From assembly GCA_035570275.1 (NCBI GenBank), contig DATMNI010000387.1:1-5821 (forward strand): a DNA stretch of 5,821 nucleotides, read 5' to 3'. A program made the position numbers and the translations under genes. Below, in pieces: positions 1 to 5,363 of the stretch (position 1 is its first letter; the number at the start of each line of letters is the position of its first letter). The notes beneath the pieces were generated by a model. It was given only the letters and a program-made list of their open reading frames with translations. It was not told the DNA's origin and did not search any database. This stretch comes from DATMNI01 sp035570275 (lineage in GTDB: Bacteria > Acidobacteriota > Terriglobia > Bryobacterales > Bryobacteraceae).

Positions 1-555
1 GCCCTGGAATTTGAAGGCGGTCCAGCCCCATTTCTCGGCGCGGGCTTCCTGCGCCTGCGCGCGCCAGGCGGCCGGGTCGTCCACGTGTTCCACGGCCTGG
101 AGCGTGCGGTAGAAGCGGACGCGGTCGCGGAAACGCCCGCCCAGCAGGTTGCACACGGGAGTTTGCAGGATACGTCCGCAGAGGTCCCACAGCGCGATTT
201 CGATGCCGCTGGCGGCGGTGACGGTGACCCCGGCGATGGCGCCCGCGCCGGCGCTCTGCATCAGCATCTTGGTGTACAGCTTGTCGACGTTGAGCGGGTC
301 TTCGCCCACCACGATGGGCTTGAGCTTGTTGAGTACCAGATCCTTGACGCCCCAGCCCCAGTACGCTTCACCGATGCCGCAGAGGCCGGAATCGGTTTCG
401 ATCTTGATGAGATTCCAGTCCCACGTGCCGCGAACGATCATGCACTTGACGTCGGTGATTTTGACTTTCTTCGCCAGCGCGGAGGCGAGGCGCTGGTAGG
501 GGCCGGCGAAGAGGCCGGCGGCGCCGGCGGCGCTGAGAAATACGCGGCGATTCAT
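1..555 (-). CDS. Mandelate racemase/muconate lactonizing enzyme family protein, Tat-exported, N-terminal part
   Basis: Enolase-superfamily enzyme of the mandelate racemase branch; these abstract a proton alpha to a carboxylate of acid sugars or related acids using Mg2+. The visible 185 residues open with a twin-arginine signal (NRRVFLSAAGAAG, residues 2-14) and a plausible cleavage site after ASA near residue 27, so export to the periplasm is expected. Residues about 30-145 form the N-terminal capping domain: GLCGIGEAYWGWGV at 57-70, then SGIEIALWDLCGRI at 116-129 and LLGGRFRDRVRFYR at 137-150, all family hallmarks. The barrel domain has just begun. The first barrel motif reads AFKFQG (180-185), so where mandelate racemase has KxK this protein shows K-F-Q, more like the variants of some sugar-acid dehydratases. 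The metal ligands lie off the left edge, so the substrate cannot be named. The ATG at 555 is chosen because it gives the complete Tat signal; no good Shine-Dalgarno precedes it. Confidence 0.88.
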   Translation of the reverse strand, partial: MNRRVFLSAAGAAGLFAGPYQRLASALAKKVKITDVKCMIVRGTWDWNLIKIETDSGLCGIGEAYWGWGVKDLVLNKLKPIVVGEDPLNVDKLYTKMLMQSAGAGAIAGVTVTAASGIEIALWDLCGRILQTPVCNLLGGRFRDRVRFYRTLQAVEHVDDPAAWRAQAQEARAEKWGWTAFKFQG

Positions 556-620
556 AGCAGGACCAACTCTATCAGATTCCCCGGCTGGCTTCGAGGCCCT
601 GAGTGGCAGTCCCTGGCTGA

Positions 621-751
621 AGTACACCGTTTCAGAAGTTCGCTAACGTATCGAGAAACCGCTTGCTGACGCACGCGGCTCCGATCAGAGCCGCGACCGT
701 TAGGGAGCGTTCCTCCCGAGATACGAGACCCTATTTAAGAAACGGTGTACT
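621..751. repeat. 131-bp intergenic element with 13-bp perfect terminal inverted repeats
   Basis: AGTACACCGTTTC at 621-633 is the exact reverse complement of GAAACGGTGTACT at 739-751. Between the two ends is a long imperfect hairpin (660-709). The unit fills most of the gap between fahA and the enolase-superfamily gene and carries no credible ORF. Short terminal inverted repeats around a non-coding core suggest a miniature inverted-repeat or REP-like interspersed element. From memory, the core resembles repeats scattered through Solibacter-type genomes, but I cannot verify copy number here. No flanking target-site duplication was found. The right repeat touches the fahA stop codon (750-752). 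Confidence 0.6.
660..709. repeat. Long imperfect hairpin, possible transcription stop or REP-like core
   Basis: The apical stem is CGCGGCTC (674-681) pairing perfectly with GAGCCGCG (688-695) across a 6-nt loop. Below a small internal loop, 666-671 pairs with 698-703 with one G-T pair, and 660-664 pairs with 705-709 with one more G-T pair. Total stem length is about 19 pairs. It lies just downstream of fahA on the minus strand, so it could end or attenuate fahA transcription before the next gene. No T-run follows on either strand, so it is not a classical intrinsic terminator. Confidence 0.55.
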
Positions 752-1997
752 AAGTTGCGGGCGCCACAACACCCCGGCACTCTCCCAACCCGATGCGCGC
801 CCAGCCCGGGCGCTCGCAGTAGCCGCGCAAAACAATCTCATCGCCGTCCTCCAGAAATCTGCGTACGCTCCCATCGGGTAGCGAGATCGGCTCCGCGCCC
901 CGTCGGGTGAGTTCCAGCAAGCAGCCGCGCGATTCGGGTCCCGGGCCGGAGACGGTTCCGCTGGCCAGCAGATCGCCCGTGCGCAGGTTGCAGCCGTTGC
1001 TGGCGTGATGCGCCAGAAGTTGGCCCACGGTCCAATAGAGGTCGCGGAAGTTGCCCCGGCTGAGACGCGCGCCACCGAGATAAACCTCCAGCGTCATGTC
1101 GATTCCCCCGCGTTCGCGTTCCTCGGGCGAGTCGAGATAGGGCAGCGGCGCCGGGTCGCCCGCCGGACGCGCGAAGGCCGGCGCCCGAAACGGTTCGAGC
1201 GCTTCCATCGTGACTACCCAGGGCGAAATCGTGGTGGCGAAACTCTTCCCCAGAAACGGTCCGAGCGGTTGATATTCCCACGCCTGGATGTCGCGCGCCG
1301 ACCAATCGTTCACCAGGCAGGCGCCAAAGATGTGGGAGGCGGCTGCCGCGATGGGGATCCGCTCGCCCGGAAGGTTGCCGCGGCCCACGAAGAAGCCAAC
1401 CTCCAGTTCGTAGTCCAGCGATTGGCTGGGGCCGAACTCGGGCGCTTCCGAATGGGCGTCCTTCCGCTGGCCGCAGGGCCGCCTTACCGCGTGGCCGCTG
1501 GGCACCACGGACGAAGCGCGGCCGTGATACCCGATGGGCACATACTTGTAGTTCGGCAGCAGCGGCTGGTCCGGGCGGAACAGCTTGCCAACGTTGGTGG
1601 CGTGGTAAATGGACGCGTAGAAATCGGTGTAATCTCCGATCTCGGCCGGCAGTTGCATCACCGCACCACGCATCGGCGCCAGCAGCGATTCCACCGGCTC
1701 GGCGCCCATTCGCAGCAGGCCGCTCAACTCCATACGCAGCCGGGCCCAGGCGGCCGGCTCCATCGTCATGAGTGAATTCAGAGACGCCGCCGATGCAGCC
1801 CGCCGGAATTCCGGCGAGATCCGGCCCACATCGGCGCAGGCTCGCAGGTTGAGGATCTGGTCGCCGATGGCCACCCCGATGGTGGGCCGCGGCCCCTGAA
1901 ACACGCCGAATGGCAGATTCTGAATCGGGAAATCGGCGCCGGGCTCGTTGGCCGTAGCGACCCAGCTTTTGAGTTGCGGATCGTGCGTCGGGTTCAT
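750..1997 (-). CDS. fahA: Fumarylacetoacetase
   Basis: Cytoplasmic hydrolase splitting 4-fumarylacetoacetate into fumarate and acetoacetate, the last step of tyrosine/homogentisate catabolism. The 415-residue length fits the family (human enzyme 419). Residues 1-118 form the N-terminal SH3-like domain; the catalytic domain starts near 120. By recalled alignment to the mammalian enzyme, the active site is complete: Asp125, Glu197, Glu199 and Asp231 as metal ligands; His132 as catalytic base (in YTDFYASIYHATN); Arg235, Gln238, Lys251 and Glu362 nearby. Other near-identical blocks are GYHGRASSVVPSG (156-168), NDWSARDIQAWEYQPLGPFLGKSF (230-253) and GDLLASGTVSGP (341-352). The start lies 33 nt past the hmgA stop with no strong Shine-Dalgarno, and no in-frame upstream ATG was found in that gap. 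It is probably expressed from the hmgA promoter. Nothing looks broken. Confidence 0.98.
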   Translation of the reverse strand: MNPTHDPQLKSWVATANEPGADFPIQNLPFGVFQGPRPTIGVAIGDQILNLRACADVGRISPEFRRAASAASLNSLMTMEPAAWARLRMELSGLLRMGAEPVESLLAPMRGAVMQLPAEIGDYTDFYASIYHATNVGKLFRPDQPLLPNYKYVPIGYHGRASSVVPSGHAVRRPCGQRKDAHSEAPEFGPSQSLDYELEVGFFVGRGNLPGERIPIAAAASHIFGACLVNDWSARDIQAWEYQPLGPFLGKSFATTISPWVVTMEALEPFRAPAFARPAGDPAPLPYLDSPEERERGGIDMTLEVYLGGARLSRGNFRDLYWTVGQLLAHHASNGCNLRTGDLLASGTVSGPGPESRGCLLELTRRGAEPISLPDGSVRRFLEDGDEIVLRGYCERPGWARIGLGECRGVVAPAT

Positions 1998-2030
1998 AGC
2001 GGTGCCGGGTCCATGACGGTGCCGCGTTCA

Positions 2031-3326
2031 TTACTGCTCGGAGCGAAAATGTTTTTTCAGCCCTTGCCAACACTCAAAATATTCGTGCTGTAGAACTCGG
2101 GTTTCCATGGCGAAGCGCGTCGGCCGCACCACCAGTTGGGTTTCGAACATGAAGGCCATGGTAGAATCCAGGCGCTGCGGCTTCAATTGGGCCAGGCTGG
2201 CCCGCTCGTAGGTTTCGGCATCGGGTCCGTGGCCCGCCATGCAATTGTGCAGGCTGGCGCCGCCCGGCACGAAGCCCTCGGCCTTGGCATCGTACTGGCC
2301 GGTAATCAGGCCCATGAACTCGTTCATCGCGTTACGGTGAAACCACGGCGGGCGGAAAGTATGCTCGGCCACCAGCCAGCGTGGCGGGAAGATGGCGAAA
2401 TCCACGTTGGCCGTTCCGGCGGTTACGGCAGGCGACGTAAGCACCGTGTAGATCGAAGGATCGGGGTGATCGAAGCTCACGGTGTTGATGCAGTTGAACC
2501 TGGCCAGGTCGTATTTGTACGGCGTCAGGTTGCCGTGCCATGCCACCACGTCGAGCGGGGAGTGGCCGATCTCCGCCGACCATAGCCGTCCCAGGAATTT
2601 CGCGATGACGCGGAAGTCGCCCTCGCGGTCATCGAAGGCCGCCACCGGCGCCAGGAAGTCGCGCGCGTTCGCCAGGCCGTTGGCGCCGATGGGGCCGAGG
2701 TCGGGCAACCGGAATTGTGCGCCGTAGTTTTCGCAGATGTACCCGCGGGCAGCATCGTCCGGCAGTTCCACGCGGAACTTGAGGCCGCGCGGCAGTACGC
2801 AGATTTCACCGGGCGCCACGTGCAGCACGCCCAGTTCCGTGGCGATCAGCAGGCTCCCCAGTTGCGGCACGATCAGCAGTTCGCCATCGGCGTCGTAGAA
2901 GAAGCGGTCGCGCATTCCGCGGTTGGCGGCGTAGATGTGGATGGCCACGCCGCTCTGCATGGCGGCGTCGCCGTTGCCGCCCATGGTCACGATGCCATCC
3001 ACGAAATCGGTGGCGTCTTCGGGAATGGGCAGCGGGTCCCACCGCAACTGGTTGGGCGGCGTGGGAACCTCGTCGAACGGGCCGCTGCGGATCAGGCGGG
3101 CGCCCATCTCCTCGAACGGTTTGTGGGTCACCGAGGGGCGGATGCGGTAGCACCACGTGCGCCGGTTTAGAGCGCGGGGCACAGTGAAGGCGGTGCCGCT
3201 ATATTGCTCGGCGTAGAGGCCGAGCGGGGCCTGCTGCGGAGAATTCTGGCCGTGCGGTAAAGCGCCCGAGGCGGCTTCGGTGGCGAATTCGTTGCCGAAG
3301 CCGGATTGGTATTTCAAATCCGCCAT
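2031..3326 (-). CDS. hmgA: Homogentisate 1,2-dioxygenase
   Basis: Cytoplasmic Fe(II)-dependent ring-cleaving dioxygenase turning homogentisate into 4-maleylacetoacetate. The protein is 431 residues, normal for the family. It starts MADLKYQSGFGNEFATEA, matching the typical N-terminus, which is why ATG 3326 is chosen. The frame stays open 71 codons further upstream to 3539, but that extension is low-complexity and translates the intergenic hairpins and repeats. By recalled alignment to the human enzyme, the iron ligands are His330 and Glu336 (in FRPPWFHRNAMNEFMG) and His366 (in CMAGHGPDA); His287 in SFDHPDPSIYTVLTSP is the likely catalytic histidine. The first gene of a leftward pair with fahA, it would feed that enzyme if an isomerase is supplied elsewhere. 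The stop TAA is at 2031-2033. Confidence 0.98.
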   Translation of the reverse strand: MADLKYQSGFGNEFATEAASGALPHGQNSPQQAPLGLYAEQYSGTAFTVPRALNRRTWCYRIRPSVTHKPFEEMGARLIRSGPFDEVPTPPNQLRWDPLPIPEDATDFVDGIVTMGGNGDAAMQSGVAIHIYAANRGMRDRFFYDADGELLIVPQLGSLLIATELGVLHVAPGEICVLPRGLKFRVELPDDAARGYICENYGAQFRLPDLGPIGANGLANARDFLAPVAAFDDREGDFRVIAKFLGRLWSAEIGHSPLDVVAWHGNLTPYKYDLARFNCINTVSFDHPDPSIYTVLTSPAVTAGTANVDFAIFPPRWLVAEHTFRPPWFHRNAMNEFMGLITGQYDAKAEGFVPGGASLHNCMAGHGPDAETYERASLAQLKPQRLDSTMAFMFETQLVVRPTRFAMETRVLQHEYFECWQGLKKHFRSEQ

Positions 3327-3390
3327 ACGCCCATGGTAGCGCCGGCGGGCCGGCCGGCGGCTGGAGTTTCTACATTTCTGGGAAGGTGGG

Positions 3391-3416
3391 ACAGACCATC
3401 GTCTTTCGTGGTCTGT
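3391..3416. repeat. Hairpin A in the hmgA upstream region
   Basis: ACAGACCA (3391-3398) pairs perfectly with TGGTCTGT (3409-3416) across a 10-nt loop. It lies 65 nt upstream of the hmgA start, in the divergent region, and only 4 nt from the next hairpin. It could be an operator, a leader RNA element, or part of an interspersed repeat; the sequence alone does not decide. Confidence 0.55.
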
Positions 3417-3420
3417 CATC

Positions 3421-3439
3421 GGCGGATTGTTAATCCGCC
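3421..3439. repeat. Hairpin B in the hmgA upstream region
   Basis: GGCGGATT (3421-3428) pairs perfectly with AATCCGCC (3432-3439) across a 3-nt loop. This tight, stable stem follows hairpin A closely, so the two look like one composite structure. There is no T-run long enough for a normal intrinsic terminator. Just beyond it, 3440-3480 is rich in CCGGC/GCCGG half-sites and may extend the structure. Confidence 0.55.
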
Positions 3440-3490
3440 TTGCGCCGGCAGGCCGGTGGGAAGCACGGCCCCTCTTGCCGGATACTCTCG

Positions 3491-3567
3491 CGGCACTCTG
3501 GGCTGCGGCACTCTGCCTCGGCACTTTGGGCTGCGGCACTCTGTTACGCCACCCGTGCCACTCTGGG
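3491..3567. repeat. Degenerate tandem repeat, 28-bp unit
   Basis: Two adjacent 28-bp copies (3491-3518 and 3519-3546) match at 24 of 28 positions. Each contains two half-units built on CGGCACTYTG, starting at 3491, 3506, 3519 and 3534. A fifth, weaker half-unit (GTGCCACTCTGGG) ends at 3567. The longest exact duplicate is the 16-mer GGGCTGCGGCACTCTG (3500-3515 and 3528-3543). It sits in the divergent intergenic region upstream of the phosphodiesterase gene and codes for nothing credible. Confidence 0.75.
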
Positions 3568-3607
3568 AGAATTAGTGAGGTAGCCGGTTATCAACGCACG
3601 TGCGCGC

Positions 3608-3613
3608 AGGAGG
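3608..3613 (+). promoter_or_regulatory. Ribosome binding site of the phosphodiesterase gene
   Basis: A perfect AGGAGG lies 12 nt before ATG 3626. The spacing is longer than optimal, but no other start codon in this frame fits the conserved HRG motif near the N-terminus, so it supports the start. I see no convincing -35/-10 pair for either divergent gene in 3327-3607. Confidence 0.65.
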
Positions 3614-3625
3614 CGAACGGACCAG

Positions 3626-4447
3626 ATGCCACCCGCAATCGAGATTATTGCCCACCGGGGCGCGGGCCAGGGTTTCGTGCAGCCGGACACAGCGCCCGAG
3701 AACACCCTCCCGGCTTTCGCCTACGCGTGGAGCTGCGAGGTCAACGCCGACGCAGCGGAGGCCGACATCCACCTGACCAGGGATGGCCAGATCGTGGTGA
3801 TTCACGATGTCACCACGGACCGCACGACCAACGCCCGTTGGGTGGTGGCGACACACACCTTGGCCGAATTGCGCAGCCTGGACGCTGGAAGCTGGAAGGC
3901 TCCCCGGTTCGCCGGCATCCGGCTGCCGGCCCTCGAAGACGTCATCGAAACCATTCCCGAAGGGAAACGCCTGTTCACCGAAATCAAGACCGGGCCCCAG
4001 ATCGCCGGCCGGCTGGCGCAGGTGCTCCGCCACTCGGGCAGGAAACCGAACCAGATGCCGCTCATCAGCTTCAACATCGATTCCATCCGCCACGCCAAGG
4101 AAATGCTGCCGGACCATGAGTGCTACCTGCTGGTGTCTTTCGACGCGGTGCCTTCCGAAAACACCACATACTACCAGGAAGGCCCGGACTCCCGCGCGGT
4201 GATCAGGCCAGCCGGCCCGTCGGGACTGGATGCCCTGATGGACCTGGTGGACCAGGCCGGTCTCGATGGCGTGGATTTCTCGCTGGCACACCCGCCAAGT
4301 CTGCGAACCCGTCTGCGCGATCGCCTGTTTAAGGCGGTGGTCTGGACCGTCAACGATGTGGAAACCGCCCGGCAAATGGCGTCGGAGGGCATTGGCAGCA
4401 TCACCACGGACGTGCCCAAGCAAATGCGCGCGGGGATGTTGGGGTAG
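3626..4447 (+). CDS. Glycerophosphodiester phosphodiesterase family protein
   Basis: GDPD-family TIM-barrel enzyme, expected to hydrolyse glycerophosphodiesters to sn-glycerol 3-phosphate and an alcohol with a divalent metal. All expected motifs are present in 273 residues: the HRG catalytic motif (His10, Arg11), the PENT motif with Glu25, EADIHLTRDG with metal ligands Glu45 and Asp47, the second catalytic His60 in VVIHD, FTEIKTG with Glu119 and Lys121, and the terminal WTVND (240-244) followed by GIGSITTDVP. The size and lack of a signal peptide or membrane segment suggest a cytoplasmic UgpQ-like enzyme. The 14-residue stretch between HRG and PENT is ordinary. The stop is 24 nt before the creatininase-family gene, so the two are probably one transcription unit. 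The exact substrate is unknown; family assignment is firm, physiological role is not. Confidence 0.93.
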   Translation: MPPAIEIIAHRGAGQGFVQPDTAPENTLPAFAYAWSCEVNADAAEADIHLTRDGQIVVIHDVTTDRTTNARWVVATHTLAELRSLDAGSWKAPRFAGIRLPALEDVIETIPEGKRLFTEIKTGPQIAGRLAQVLRHSGRKPNQMPLISFNIDSIRHAKEMLPDHECYLLVSFDAVPSENTTYYQEGPDSRAVIRPAGPSGLDALMDLVDQAGLDGVDFSLAHPPSLRTRLRDRLFKAVVWTVNDVETARQMASEGIGSITTDVPKQMRAGMLG

Positions 4448-4471
4448 TATGGCAGGTCAGGAGACCGCAAA

Positions 4472-5347
4472 ATGAAACGACAACTGCTGATCGCACTGTT
4501 GTGGACGGGGGCCGCCGCGTATCTTGTTTCCGGCCAACCGCAGGCCCTCTCGGTGAAATGGGAGGAACTGACCGCGGCCGACTTCCAGCAGGCAATCCAG
4601 AAAGCGCAGTCCACCTGCGTGCTGCCGTTCGGGATCGTCGAAAAGCACGGCCCGCAACTGCCGCTGGGCACGGACCTGATCAACGTGCGCTACGTGGCTG
4701 AGCGCGGCGCCGCGCAGGAGTATGCCGTGGTTTTCCCGGCCTACTATTTCGGCCAGATTTTCGAAGCCAGGCACGAGCCGGGCACCCTGGCCTACAGCGC
4801 CAAATTGCAACTGGAACTGTTGCAGGAGACCGCCGACGAAATGGCGCGCAACGGATGCAAGAAGATCGTCATCGTAAACGGGCATGGCGGCAACAGTCAT
4901 CTGCTGCCGTTTTTCGCGCAGTCGCAACTGGCCGCGCCGCGCGATTACGTGGTCTACATCATGGATCGCGGCGCCTACCCGCCGGGCAGGCCGCCGCTGA
5001 AGTCGAAAGTGGATCAGCACGCGGGTGAATCGGAAACGGCGCACACGCTGATCTCGCGGCCCGATCTGGTCCACATGGACCGGGCCGGGCAGGAATCGGG
5101 CGCCGACCGCAACCGCCTCGATCTGCCGCGCGGCGTGTATACCGGGATCTGGTGGTATGCAAAGTTTCCCGATCATTACGCGGGCGATGGTTCGGCCGCC
5201 ACCACGGAGTTGGGGGAGTTTGACATGAAGGCCTGGACGGCCAGCGTGGCGGATACCATCCGAGCGGTAAAGGCCGACCAGATGGGTCCGCGCCTGCAAC
5301 GGGAGTTCTTCGATGGCTCAAGGCAGCCGCTCAATACGAAGCAGTGA
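4472..5347 (+). CDS. Creatininase (creatinine amidohydrolase) family protein, exported
   Basis: Metal-dependent amidohydrolase of the creatininase fold, a family that also includes deformylases and mycofactocin-pathway MftE. The metal-site motifs are visible: GIVEKHGPQLPLGTDL with Glu57, His59 and Asp68; VNGHGGN (135-141) with His138; and HAGESET (183-189) with Glu186 and Glu188 as candidate acidic ligands. The N-terminus MKRQ followed by a hydrophobic run (5-19) and VSGQ looks like a Sec signal peptide, cleaved near residue 21, so the enzyme is probably periplasmic, unlike classical cytoplasmic creatininase. There is no lipobox cysteine. AGGAG at 4459-4463 is well placed before ATG 4472. Total length is 291 residues, normal once the signal is counted. 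The substrate cannot be inferred; true creatininase activity is not implied by family membership. It follows the phosphodiesterase gene by 24 nt. Confidence 0.9.
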   Translation: MKRQLLIALLWTGAAAYLVSGQPQALSVKWEELTAADFQQAIQKAQSTCVLPFGIVEKHGPQLPLGTDLINVRYVAERGAAQEYAVVFPAYYFGQIFEARHEPGTLAYSAKLQLELLQETADEMARNGCKKIVIVNGHGGNSHLLPFFAQSQLAAPRDYVVYIMDRGAYPPGRPPLKSKVDQHAGESETAHTLISRPDLVHMDRAGQESGADRNRLDLPRGVYTGIWWYAKFPDHYAGDGSAATTELGEFDMKAWTASVADTIRAVKADQMGPRLQREFFDGSRQPLNTKQ

Positions 5348-5363
5348 GCCGGGATCCGCCTTT

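Noticed and set aside
85..669. 194-residue plus-strand ORF over the enolase-superfamily gene
   Set aside because: It is antisense to a gene with clear family motifs, and its Asp/Ala/Gly-rich composition is typical of the opposite strand of GC-rich coding DNA.
1005..1775. Plus-strand ORF antisense to fahA
   Set aside because: Shadow of a well-supported gene; no motif and no ribosome binding site seen.
838..2073. 411-residue minus-strand ORF overlapping fahA
   Set aside because: Arg/Ala/Gly-rich translation in another frame of fahA; no family similarity.
2715..3170. Plus-strand ORF antisense to hmgA
   Set aside because: Shadow frame with no recognisable domain.
3427..4119. Plus-strand ORF beginning in the tandem repeats and running into the phosphodiesterase gene
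   Set aside because: Out of frame with all GDPD motifs; Arg/Pro/Gly-rich shadow translation.
3572..4423. 283-residue minus-strand ORF antisense to the phosphodiesterase gene
   Set aside because: The plus-strand frame carries all GDPD catalytic motifs; this is its mirror frame.
4457..5299. 280-residue minus-strand ORF antisense to the creatininase-family gene
   Set aside because: Low-complexity mirror frame; the opposite strand has the signal peptide and metal-site motifs.
5315..5350. GGCTCA/TGAGCC inverted repeat spanning the creatininase-family stop as a terminator
   Set aside because: Only 6 bp with a 24-nt loop and no T-run; too weak to call.
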